Assembly: GCF_963678635.1 (NCBI RefSeq)
Contig: NC_087065.1
Location: 4,676,209 to 4,740,208, forward strand
Direction: 5' to 3'
DNA length: 64,000 bases
DNA from: Symsagittifera roscoffensis
Lineage: Eukaryota > Xenacoelomorpha > Acoela > Convolutidae
Shown here: positions 13,001-23,400 of the stretch, in pieces
Layout: every line of letters starts with the position of its first letter
How positions within the stretch are numbered: position 1 is the stretch's first letter
The notes under the pieces: model-generated
Databases searched by the model: none
Told to the model about the DNA's origin: nothing
Seen by the model: the letters and a program-made list of their open reading frames with translations, nothing else
Program-made: the position numbers and the translations under genes

Positions 13001-14113
13001 ATCCGAGTTGCTTCATAGAACATTTTGAAATTTTTCAAAGTCTCATTGCTGGACTAGCTTGCTTAAAAAATTCAATTTTTCGGGAACCGATTCGTTCTAT
13101 GAAGCCTTAAATTTTTCAAACCGATTACAATATGGCTGAACCTGAAATTGCTCAAAGTTTCATTACTTGGATTGCTAATTTTTTGCGAGCCATTTGATTA
13201 TTGGAGGCAGGCTTGCTAGTTAACTATAATTTCATTGTCTCAAGAAACTGAGACAATTTCATTGTTCAACTGTTTTTCATTGTTTCAAGGTCAGAATTAT
13301 TTTAGAAAAATTAAGACGTTTTCAGATAAATTTGTCAAAAGCTATACAAAAAGGTCTGTAATGGTTGACATGCGTGTAAACATGACTCATCTCTCCATCC
13401 CTCACCCGTGTGTTGTTGTTGTGTGGTAGATGTGCTAAGAATTAGTAAGACGATGTATGCGAGTAGAATGTGATAGGCGATGAACAGCCACACAAACAGA
13501 TCAAACACCACCCACTGGACCAGAACACGCACCATGGTCAACAACTTCATCCCACAGTATAATGGTGGTGCTGGCCTGCTAATGACAACAACTACTTGCT
13601 AATAACACCCCCCCCCCCACACACACACACACACTCTCGTCTCACATGAGTATCAGTTTTGTGATGTAACGGGGGATTTCATAAAATTTGGAAGAAAAAT
13701 GTTTTTGTAATGTGTATTGGATTAGTTAGTCAGCATATCAATTTGCTTAACAATCCGACAATGTGAACAAACTTTTTTCTTGAAAAAATGTTGGCAGGTG
13801 GGGGGAGAGAAAAAAGAGTCAACTATCGCTTCAATTGTAATTTTACCTTTCATGTTTCATACTTTTTTTAAGAGAAGGTCCCAAATTCGCACCTTCCCAT
13901 TCCCTTTAAAAGTTGACCATCAAGAAAATAAAAAAGTTGGGATCATGTAGAGCAATCATTGTAAAATTGTTGCTCAAATCCAGTACTTTTCCTAGCAACC
14001 ATTTCCGCTTATTAAATTATTCTCTCCTTTTCACTGAGCACAAAATTAAAATCAATTTCCTCTTCCAAACCTCGGCTGTGCATGTTGGTCGGGGACGCCA
14101 TTTCTGCTCTCAC

Positions 14114-14170
<57 letters not shown>

Positions 14171-15724
14171 GGTTGCTGTTCTCTCCCTTCCACTGCTGAT
14201 CTTGTAGTGCCATCAAATCAAACAGGGTGTCAAGAAGAAGCATACCTAGAGAATTCAACTTCATTACAATTTTGACTGTGTCCATGCTCCCACAAATCCC
14301 TTCAGAAAATTCATTTTTTTTACATTTAGTAAGCATTTGCCCCCTTACTATGCAAAGGTCCCCCGGATCAATTGAGCAATCTCCCCCCCATTCTCGCGTT
14401 GGGGGGGGGGGGGGGGGGGGGAGATAGCTCAATAGGTACTTGAGACATGTTTATAACCACTTGAAAATAGTTTGAATGACCTGAAAGCATAAAACATATT
14501 TTCCAACGACTGTTGAAAGCCAAAATTTACGATAAAAAAAGCTCTAAAGTTTCATTTAGATTGAAAAAAGAATCAATAAAACAGGCATAAAAAGCGACTT
14601 TTTTCTTTCTTAAAATGACGAAAAGTTTTTTGCATACAATATCAAGGTGCTGCGGAGAACCGTTTTTGCTATTCAGATACAAGGCTAGAGCACCAACCCT
14701 GGTAAATCACTTTCTTCGATGAGGCTATGGTCGCCTAAACAAAATTTTGCAAAAAACAAAATTTTTTTTTCATAAATTTCGATTTTTTTTTCAAAATTTT
14801 TCTCGATACTCATTTAAGATAAACTTCAGTCGGTCAATTTATTGCGTGCTATAAACACACCATCCATGTACTTACGTTTGCTGACGTCTTTTTGTAGAGT
14901 TTATTCATTTTTGCTGGGTGGGGAGATAGCTCAATTGGTCAATACGGGGGGGAGATTGCTCAATTGATCCGGTCCCCCTTTTGAACTATTTCACGACATC
15001 CGTTTTTAGCTGACAGCTTTCAGCGCCAATCGAAATCTATTACGATTTGGCAGGGTTAGGATCTTTATAGTGTTTTGGGAGAGCTCTGCAAATCAATTGA
15101 GTCAGCCTGAAAAAGGGGCGTTAAAAATATCGACATTTTTTTTTAAAACTCTGACCACCTCTCAGAATATCCTAGATCCGCGCCAGATTCAATTTTCGGT
15201 TAGCTAATGTTTCCCCAAATGTGATTTAAATTTGGAGCTTTTTCCTACTTACGCATTTGAATTTGGGTTTATAAAAACTAAATTAGCGTTGTCACAATGC
15301 ATGGTGAACAAACTAATCATTCTGAACAAATTTGTTTTTCATGCTTTGTATTGTGGTCAGAAATTAAAGAGCAGATAAATGCTTTAGTGGGGGCTAGGTC
15401 TTTTACTAGTATAAGTTAAAATTTGTGGAATATTTGGAAAAGAAGCGGCTAGAACAAACAAAACTTTGTTGAGAAACCGTGAAACGATCTGTCAATCAAA
15501 TTTGTTTATCGAGTCTTGTAAAAAGTCCATTTTATAACTTTTTCTGGTAAAAGGTCGGTCTGGTAAAAGGTCGGTCCCCGCTTTAGTGAAACGGGTCTTA
15601 CCTGCCATGCATAGGGGCTGTTTCCATGGGAACCAGTGCAACACAGTCTCCGAGATGGCAGCCGTCGAAGTGTTCACGTTGTTGGGAATCTCGAACATCA
15701 TCTGTCCACTCGAAGTATGAAGTA
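7003..15724 (-). CDS. Putative multi-exon membrane protein gene of unknown function (partial)
   Basis: Four GC-rich islands in AT-rich DNA read as minus-strand exons: 15,724-15,602 (5' limit uncertain), 14,245-14,071, 13,582-13,406 and 7,214-7,003. Each has a GT-AG boundary and the phases fit. The first ends ...GCAG|GTAAGA. The second carries a tract of 19 Asn codons (AAC)19. The third encodes a hydrophobic stretch (VLVQWVVFDLFVWLFIAY then ILLAYIVLLIL) and ends at a GTGAGG donor. The last has a poly-Gly run, a second hydrophobic segment (VLLVGSVLGLDYFLCTF) and the stop. Skipping the 14.2 kb exon also keeps frame if the next exon starts at 13,570. The N-terminal part was not found, and I do not recognise the family. 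A protein with at least two membrane segments is likely. Its introns host the ~86 bp satellite and the fold-back at 14.4-15.0 kb. Confidence 0.55.
7226..7280. repeat. Perfect 10-bp inverted repeat beside a splice acceptor
   Basis: CCAAGTTAAC at 7226-7235 is exactly inverted at 7271-7280, with a 35-base loop. It lies 11 bases upstream, on the minus strand, of the acceptor proposed at 7215. It could be a hairpin in the pre-mRNA or the remains of a tiny element. Confidence 0.5.
7970..9600 (+). repeat. Diverged direct duplication of about 580 bp
   Basis: Sequence from about 7975 to 8560 recurs from about 9050 to 9600 in the same orientation and order, roughly 1,075 bp apart, with many substitutions and small indels. 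Shared strings include CTACCTTCAGTCAAATTCG and GCATGCAAATTTGA. Between the copies lies about 490 bp of unrelated sequence with an open frame (8717-9121). That frame runs into the second copy and shows no recognisable protein family, so I do not call it a gene. The duplication lies in the proposed intron of the minus-strand gene. Confidence 0.75.
9640..13200. repeat. Degenerate ~86 bp satellite array
   Basis: About 40 head-to-tail units share the order: (ac)cgattcg(ct)tctatgaaata, acttgaaatatttcaaagt, ttcatagcttgaatagctt, gcttagaaaaacttgaattt, ttcgcgaa. Starts of the 'tctatgaa' block at about 10,263, 10,348, 10,435 and 10,521 give a period of 85-87. Most units are heavily diverged and carry indels. 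Two neighbouring dimers (about 10,180-10,350 and 10,350-10,525) are far more alike than the rest, indicating a recent 172 bp duplication. All frames have many stops, so this is a noncoding array. Confidence 0.85.
13608..13634. repeat. Poly-C and (CA)n simple repeat
   Basis: A run of about 11 C residues is followed directly by eight CA units. It lies just upstream, on the minus strand, of the proposed 13.5 kb exon. Confidence 0.9.
14114..14170. repeat. (GTT)19 microsatellite encoding a poly-Asn tract
   Basis: Nineteen uninterrupted GTT units on + read as AAC (Asn) codons in the proposed minus-strand exon 14,071-14,245. Length variation here would change protein length without shifting the frame. 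Confidence 0.85.
14363..14972. mobile_element. Fold-back element with perfect 27-bp inverted ends
   Basis: CCGGATCAATTGAGCAATCT plus seven C residues at 14,363-14,389 is exactly inverted at 14,946-14,972. Just inside lie two direct copies of GAGATAGCTCAAT(A/T)GGT (14,421 and 14,923), which match the tRNA box A consensus. A run of 21 G residues lies at 14,401-14,421. The unit of about 610 bp has no coding frame. No clear target duplication was seen, so the class is open. It lies in a proposed intron. Confidence 0.65.
15000..15190. repeat. Fragment of the ATCCTAGATCCG repeat family
   Basis: The stretch GAGAGCTCTGCAAATCAATT...ATATCCTAGATCCGCGCCAG resembles the sequence at 6,480-6,590 and, less closely, 43,500-43,722. 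On the opposite strand the end reads like CAGGGGCGGATCTAGGA. It is a dispersed element of unknown class. Confidence 0.5.
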
Positions 15725-15742
15725 CTAATGTCTGCTTTGTCT

Positions 15743-15965
15743 GGCTCTTTTTCCTTAACCCCCAATCCCAAGCTATTTTTTTTTGTCAATTATTAGTGTT
15801 TAACAAAGTTAGCTTAACGTTTTTTCAATGCAAATGTAAAAACCGCAAAGCAAAATCGCAACTTCAGCAAAAGGGAAAGATTTTACGGCAAAATTAAAGA
15901 GTTTATGGCAAAATGGAAATATTTTAAGGCAAAATGGAAAGATGTTAAGGCAAAATGGAAAAATA
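15743..15965. repeat. Isolated transposon end and a 22-24 bp minisatellite
   Basis: GGCTCTTTTTCCTTAACCCC at 15,743 is a left end of the family seen at 3853 and 4363, with no partner found. From about 15,866 to 15,965 there are about four imperfect units of GGCAAAATGGAAAGATTTTAA. Confidence 0.55.
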
Positions 15966-16988
15966 AAATAATTAAATTTTTCATTTAATTCAACAACTAT
16001 TTTAAAAATTAAAAAGCGATGGCATTGGTAGCCGTAAAAAGCCCAAGAATAGTTTTGAAATTCGCCCAGGAAATATAAAGGGAAAAGATCCCAATGCACT
16101 AGTTAAAACTCCTCTGTGTTTCTAGAAGTTCTTGTTTTTTTTTCTCACAGCCATTTAAGTTTTTTTATTTAAATGATTGCTCAATCTCTCATTGCCATTA
16201 TTTTAGGTCGATCGACCAAAGTCCGATGAATTCGAAATAGAATAAAATGGAAATTATCATACTGAGGTCTAGGATGCTTTTTTTGTTAGTGTCTCAAAAT
16301 TTTCTCCCAGCGTGGGCGGATTTTCAAAAAAAATTTCAATCCATTTTTTAGGTAGATTAAAGTGATTTTCCGTGTTTCCCAACTTCCCACAAACAGCCTT
16401 TATTACATTATTTTTCTGCGCCAGAGGCGATTTAAAAACTGTTTTTGGTGTTTTCCAAAAATTGCATGTTTTTTTTCCGGCGCGCGGTCCTTTTTCAAAG
16501 TTAGTATGTATTGGGGCTTAAGGCGCTTTCAAAAAATTCTAGGTTCCATTGGCGGCTCTTTTCCAGTCCCCCCTTTGATTTTTTCCCAAACATTTTCTTA
16601 AATTTAGCAGCGTGAACAAGTGAACAAAGTATTGTAACATTTTTTACGTGTATATTACCCTATGAACAAGTTTTAGAAAACTTTATATTGTCATTTAACA
16701 TGTCTATGTGGTAGGTGTCTGTAGCTCTTTTTCCTCCCCCACAAAAATTTTACAATTTAAGTTTTTGCTTGATGCTAGTGTGCGATGGGGGGAAGGGGGG
16801 GGGGGTAAAAAAGCCGCGTTTATCTTACCCCAATCTGCCTCTGATCTCGAAGCAACGTATAAAGAACAAAGGAAAAAGTGAGGATATAAGCTATGAAGAA
16901 AAAAGTGTTGATAAAAACCCTGATAAAAATAATGATGTTGTGAAAAAACTGATGTATGTGATTGATGCTGAAGCGTAAACGTATTTAC
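15966..16988. other. Noncoding DNA with scattered transposon ends
   Basis: Further ends of the GGCTCTTTT family occur at 16,554 (GGCTCTTTTCCAGTCCCC) and 16,725. The latter faces an inverted ...GGGTAAAAAAGCC near 16,815, so it may be a ~90 bp deletion derivative. No gene is recognised. Confidence 0.4.
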
Positions 16989-17201
16989 GGCTCTTTTTGC
17001 CTCACCTTCATTTTAATTTTTGAAAACTCATTTTTACGTTGTGACAATGCAATGAAACTTGGCTTGATGAACAAACTAACAATAGTGAACATATTTGTTC
17101 TTCAAACCTTATATCGTATCATCACGCGTATAGCCATATTCACACATAAAACTACTATAAAATCAGAAAATTTGAAAGCTAAGGGGGAAAGAAAATGAAC
17201 C
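16989..17201. mobile_element. Non-autonomous DNA transposon (GGCTCTTTT family), copy 3
   Basis: The element begins GGCTCTTTTTGCC and ends AAGAAAATGAACC, a diverged inverted repeat. The flanks GTATTTAC (16,981-16,988) and GTATTTAG (17,202-17,209) match at 7 of 8 positions. Its length of 213 bp agrees with the two clearer copies. It is older than they are. Confidence 0.65.
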
Positions 17202-17753
17202 GTATTTAGTCCATGGCTGAGAGAGAAAAAATGATATCAAAAACTATTTTGTTCTTCAGTTTTTTTATTTTTACTGCCAGTGGTAAAAGTACAATATATG
17301 CACGTGTTTCCGAAATTTTTTATAACACTTTTTAGATAAGAATGAAACCTTAATGTTCCAACTTGCTTTTTACTTGCCACATTTTTTTTAGAAGATTTTA
17401 AAGAATATGAAAAAAAATCGAAAGTTTTTTTCGTAATTTTTTTTCCAAGTGATGCAATTTGCGTGTTATGCAGAGCTTATTAACAATTACCTTGCCTCCT
17501 TTCAGTTTTTATCTACATAGTGTACGGCCATGATTGTTTCCTACTGTTTTTTAACATAGTTAGAACCCGAGTCAGTCGCGCCTTTGCCATCTCAGATAAA
17601 AGTTAAGTAGATGTGACCATATTTTAGGTCGTCAAAGTCTGGACATAAAATCGTTAACTCGGTTGTTAAAGTCAGGACATACCAAAAAATGTGATCCAAA
17701 CCGTAGTTTTCTAGGTACAACTTTTTTGAAGTTTAAAATTAAATTTAAATTGC

Positions 17754-17985
17754 AAGCTGAGCAAAAGAATTGCTCCGTAGAAACCTCAGTCAGAAAATTA
17801 CAATCAGCAACAAGTATTCAGATGATTAATTCCAGTCAAATTTATTAGAGAACACAACAGCAAAAATGTAAGCTGAGCAAAAGAATTGCTCCGTAAAAAC
17901 CTCAGTCAGAAAATTACAATCAGCAGCAAGTATTCAGATGATTAATTCCAGTCAAATTTATTAGAGAACACAACAGCAAAATTGG
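17754..17985 (+). repeat. 116-bp tandem duplication, two copies
   Basis: AAGCTGAGCAAAAGAATTGC begins at 17,754 and again at 17,870. The two 116-bp units differ at only a few positions, so the duplication is recent. No coding frame spans both. Confidence 0.9.
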
Positions 17986-18119
17986 AACATTCAATTTGAA
18001 AAAAAAAACGCTGAAAAGTTTGGATGCTGGAATTTCGCTGTTTACTATTTCTTAATTTTTTTTCAGTTCCGGCATCATCAAAAAAACCAACTAAAAAGCT
18101 TAGGCTATATTTTTTTTCA

Positions 18120-18800
18120 ATTCGCTCAAATTTTTTGATAGTTGAAACATAGGAAGTTGAAACATAGATCGAGCGCAATCAAAACTTATCCTTTTTTGTC
18201 GAGAAAGTCGAAGCATAGGTCGAGCACAGTCAAAAAACAAGGCGAGCAGTCGAGCACGAACCAAATTTCCAAAAATTAATTTTTTGGTGGATGAAATTTG
18301 TTCGGAAAAAATTCAAAAAAAAAAAATTTTTAAAGCTGCCATTCTTAGCCAATTTTTTTTCTAACATCTGCGTAAACTAGAACTAAATTTCTATGAAAGT
18401 CGAGATAGCCAATACTAAATCCCTTTTTACTGAAAACTCAAGCCGTTGAAACATGTCTGAGCAGGGTCGAACAAATTGAGGATTTTTTTCTGTCGAAAAA
18501 GATGAAAAACTTGAAACCTACTCATTTTAGCCGAGAAAGTCAAAACATATCTATGTGGGATCAAGCAAACAAATTTAGAATTTTCGGTCGAGAAAATTGA
18601 GAACGCCGAATCATACCATATTTTGGTAAGTTGACACATATCTTAACTGGGTCGAGCAAAGTTGAGAACGTTTTTTCCGTGGCCGAGAAAATCAAAACAA
18701 GGCAGACTTTGATCGAGAAATTCAAAAAATACCAAAGTTTGCTCGAGACGGTCGATACATACCAACTTTAAGTCCTGAAATGTCAACTTTAGATCGACCC
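18120..18800. repeat. Degenerate GTCGAGAAAGTCGAAACAT repeats
   Basis: Short phrases built on 'gtcgagaaagtcgaaacata' and 'ggtcgagca' recur about every 60-70 bases with much variation. A second cluster lies at 62,290-62,545. The array is noncoding. Confidence 0.65.
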
Positions 18801-19239
18801 CCTCACTATGGGTCTCAAACAAAATCTAGAAGCAAACAAAAAAAACTACTTTTCAATGAATTGAAACAATAATGAAAAACAACCGTATTTTTGAAGCAAG
18901 GAAACAATCAAGACTGAAACTATTATGTTTTTTCTAGGGATATGATTTGCTATTGAAACTCTTTTTCTTCAGATACGTATTTTATTATGCCGAAGATAGC
19001 AGAACGTAAAATCACTTCTAAGTACATCTTAGCTTCAGATTGAGGGGAAGTCAGCTTATCTAATTCTATCATTTCGGGCTACAAAATTGGCTGGAAAGAA
19101 AGCTCCGACTGAAAAGAGATAGCTTTAAAATCAAAAGATTTTAAAACAAATTGGAATCGCCTGCTTTTTTGAATAGCGCTATTAACTCATTAAGTGTAAT
19201 ACAATTCAATGGTAAATCTAGAGTATCGTAGTTTGATTG

Positions 19240-19400
19240 CATTTAAACGACAGAAAAATGTAGAAAACTATTTACGTATGTAGAAAACTATTTATGTTGA
19301 AAATTATTTAAGCAAAGTTTAACGTATGTAGAATAAGAAGCTTAAATATTTTTCTACGCATGTAGAAAACTATTTAAGCTAAGTTTAACGACGATAAAAA
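19240..19400 (+). repeat. Short tandem repeats of GTAGAAAACTATTTA
   Basis: The phrase ACGTATGTAGAAAACTATTTA appears about four times with variable spacers. No gene is recognised around it. Confidence 0.6.
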
Positions 19401-19539
19401 CTTAGTTAAAGAGTCCAAAAGTAATTCAATATGAAACAGAATAAAGATGTTCCAAGAAATTACGTCAAGTTTCTTTCTGTTCGTTCGTTTCTGTTGACTT
19501 CAACAAATTCTCCACTTCGTTTTTTCTATCAAATTTTTG

Positions 19540-20290
19540 AATCAAGTTTTCTTGCCACTTGTGGTACGGCGTTTGCACCGTTTGTTTTGAACCGTCCGTA
19601 TTCGTTTATTGTTTTATTTTCAATTAGTGAAATGTTGGCAATGTCAAGGTCGGGGCAGGTCTCTCGCCTGACATTTTGTGTGTGAATATACACCATTGTT
19701 TTTGAGTTGTACCTGAATCCGAGTTTCACTATCTGCAATCTTGTTACTTTTAAATTCAATTTTTATCCTAAATTTTACTTAGAACTTAGATAATCAGACA
19801 TCTTAAAACCATAACCAGACAGATCGGCCTTGGTCGTATGGATTTGGAACATTCCTGTCAACATGAGGGGTGTGTGTTCAAATACTTCCTGGGTCGCGGT
19901 TGGAGGGGAATACCTCCAATTAGGGCAAAATGACTGAGATCCTCCCTCGCCTATGGAGTAAGACCGGGAATAAAAAACCAAAAAACAAGAATTACGAAAA
20001 AAATTAGTTTTATTTTTGAAAAAATTAAAATCAACAGTAAAAAAATTCGGCACGACATGAAAAGATTTGATACAAAATTTTTCATGATCTCAAATCAAAA
20101 TCAGAAGCAATTCCAAGCAAAAAAAATAATTATCTTCAATTTTAAAACTCAATTTTCTTGCTACAAGTGGTACGGCCTTTGTAACAGTATGCGTTGAACC
20201 GTCCGTATTCGGTTATTGTTTCGGTTTTAATTAGTAAAAGGTAGACATTTTCAAGGACGCGCCAGGCTTTACTCGCTTAACAAACTTTGT
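19540..20290. repeat. Diverged direct duplication around a GC-rich block
   Basis: A ~140 bp segment at 19,545-19,690 (TTCTTGCCACTTGTGGTACGG..., GAACCGTCCGTATTCG) recurs diverged at 20,155-20,290. Between them, 19,840-19,970 is GC-rich (for example CCTGGGTCGCGGTTGG, AATACCTCCAATTAGGG) and may be the untranslated end of a retroelement. I could not identify it. Confidence 0.55.
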
Positions 20291-20430
20291 TCTGTGAGGA
20301 ACAGAAGTTTTACTGATTTTTTTCTTGCTTGTGTTTTTGTTCGTTTTTTTTCTTAAAGATGCCCGATGTTTTTGAAAAACAAAAATCAAACTGAAATTTT
20401 CTTACTCTGTTTTTCAGAAATTTAAGATCA

Positions 20431-23400
20431 GTCCCATATTCATATCTTAGGCAGTGAAAAGCGACAAAAAAATCATTTTTAATTGGTTATTTCTATTTCT
20501 TTACCCTTGCGACAAGCAAAGGTATTGCAATCGGGCACTAGACTTTTTCCCGTAAAAAATTGTGTTCACAGGGCTCGCTCCTGACATCCGTCTCCTTTTT
20601 GTTCTCGTTGCAAGTTCTCTTCCTCTTAGTTGCAGAAAAAATTTTCTTGTTTTAAATAAGTTTTAAATATTGTTTTTAACTTTTTTTAAATATCCAACTT
20701 TTTCGAACTTAGAATTTTTTTGTTAGTTGTAATTTTTTCATTTCATTGTTTTGTTAATTTTTAGCTTAATAGGCTTCGGCCTGTTTTATATCGACTTATT
20801 GGCCTCATTTTGAGCTGTTTGATTAGCGAAATGCTTTCCGTGTGCTTGTGCGTGTTTTGAGAGAGTGCGGGAACTTGAAGTTTTTTAATTAGTTACAAAG
20901 TTTCAGGGCCTGTTTTCTATCGTATTATTGGCCCCATAATGTGCCAATTGTAGTGCAAAAAAAACTTTGTGTGCGTGCGTGTGTTTTGAGGGAGACGGGA
21001 ACTTGAAACTATTCAACAGCTTCAAAACTTTTGAAAACTTTTTTGAGCTGGAGGGTTTCTGATCAGATACTTTCAATAGTTGCCTCTGTACTTCGATATT
21101 TGCCTTCGATGCTAATTTCGCGTTTTTTAACCAGTATTGATATTTTTTGGGCTTCAGACTTCTTTTCCACCCACAATAACAAGTTCAAATGGTTTTTGTA
21201 CCGCAAAAAGCGAGGCTCTTTGCTTTGTCTCTGTGCCTATGGTTGTTTTAAGTTTTTGATAGGCTAAATCAATATGTTCACCGTAACATCAAAATTGGAA
21301 CAATGAGCTTTTTAATTGCTTTTTCAGGTGGAGAAAAGTTTCCCAAATGACTTAAATTTAAGTTTGATCATTCACAACAACTAAACCTTTACATTTGTTA
21401 ACTCACATAAACTAAAGCTGAAAACAATTTTGAAACCATCATATCTGCGCAGTAATTAAAAATCTTTTCCACTCATAAATGAAATTCCATCTATTTTCTT
21501 CTGCTTGTCTAACTTTAGGCTCCTTAGCTGAAACTATTGGTGAGAAAAGTCAGTGAGTTTTGCAAATTCAGTGAGTTTTTTTGGCGTGTATGACAAATTT
21601 AATTGATAAGGTGTCCATGTGCCAAATGTACTCTTGCGAAAAGTTTTTGTCAAGAAGGGAAAAAGTTTTTTTCGAAACAGTCCGATAGTGGCTATTAGAC
21701 AAATCGAATTAGACTACTTTAATTAATATTCTCACAATATGTATGCACAAACGGAGTGACTGAATTGATTTCAAAATAACCAATGAATTTGAAAATTTGA
21801 AAACAGAACTGTATTTATCAGAGCAAAGTCCTTTTGCAAAAAAAAAATAATTTTTTTAGAGTTTTTTAAGAATAAAAATGCTCATGCGGTTCTTAATTAA
21901 CCAAGTATTTAAAGTTTTGAGCGTCTTTGAAGCATTATAGTGAATCACATTTTAGATTTTTTAAAAACATTTTCACCGTTAAATATATTTTTTAAATCGT
22001 TTTTTAAAGCAGGTTTTTTTTAACTGCGTCAATAAAAACTGATTAACAGCTAGTTCCGATGCATTTAATGTTTTTTTTTAAATTAACTTTATTTGAAGCT
22101 TCTCTGGTTGAAATTGATAAAAGATTCTGGTATTAATGACCTCTAAACAATTTTTACTCGTAGCAAAACCACCACGTACTTTTGACTCCCATCAAAAACA
22201 TTTATTTTAGTGATTATCGCCAAAACAATAATCCCAAAGTTTTTTCTTGGTCCTGGTACAGTGCGTGTGCTCAAAAATCTGATTAACGCCGTTTCTGAAT
22301 CTTTGAGTGCTATAAAACTGCGCTTTGAGTGATATAAGACTGTGCATTTGAGTGCTATGAGACTGCGAATTCTTAACACCAAAATCTGAAGTAGAGTTCC
22401 AGAACTTTTACTAATATTCATTGTGAAAATTCAGGTGACAATCGAATTTTCTTTTGGCTGTTGCTTACAAAGTAATTAAAGATTTATTCAAAATTTCTTC
22501 CTCAATTAAATGAAACCAGCGTGGGGTGCTGCTAATTACCCGGGTTGACCTCCATCAACTGAAAATGCTCATCATACAATTCCATACATCAAGTTTATGG
22601 AAAAAGTGCTTGTCATACAATTCTCATACAATTTTGAAAAAATGTTGAAAAAAGATTTAAACTAATTTCTGCGGCTCTTTTATTTTAATAAAACAGTCTG
22701 GTGATAAAAAAATTGGACGTTTTTGTTTCTTGAAAAAAAAAACGCTTATCATACAACTCCCATGTATCAAAATTGTAGGATAAAAATTTCTTCGGTTGAA
22801 AAAATCCCATATTCATATCTTAGGCAGTCCCATATTCCCATGTTCATATCTTAGGCAGTGAAAAGCGACAAAAAAAAATCATTTTTAATTGGTTATTTCT
22901 ATTTCTTTACCCTTGCGACAAGCAAAGGTATTGCAATCGGGTACTAGACTTTTTCCCGTAAAAAATTGTGTTCACAGGGCTCACTCCTGACATCCGTCTC
23001 CTTTTTGTTCTCGTTGCAAGTTCTCTTCCTCTTAGTTGCAGACAAGTTTTTCTTGTTTTAAATATGTTTTAAATATTGTTTTTAACTTTTTTTAAATATC
23101 CAATTTTTTTGAACTTGGAATTTTTTTGTTAGTTGTAATTTTTTCATTTCATTGTTTTGTTTATTTTTGGCTTAATAGGCTTCGGCCTGTTTTATATCGA
23201 CTTAGTGGCCTCATTTTGAGCTGTTTGATTAGCGAAATGCTTTCCGTGTGCTTGTGCGTGTTTTGAGAGAGTGCGGGAACTTGAAGTTTTTTAATTAGTT
23301 ACAAAGTTTCAGGGCCTGTTTTCTATCGTATTATTGGCCCCATAATGTGCCATTTGTAGTGCAAAAAAAACTTTGTGTGCGTGCGTGTGTTTTGAGGGAG

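Noticed and set aside
14052-14432. The whole 126-codon minus frame as one exon
   Set aside because: Its upstream part crosses the G-run and fold-back element. Only 14,071-14,245 is bounded by plausible splice sites.
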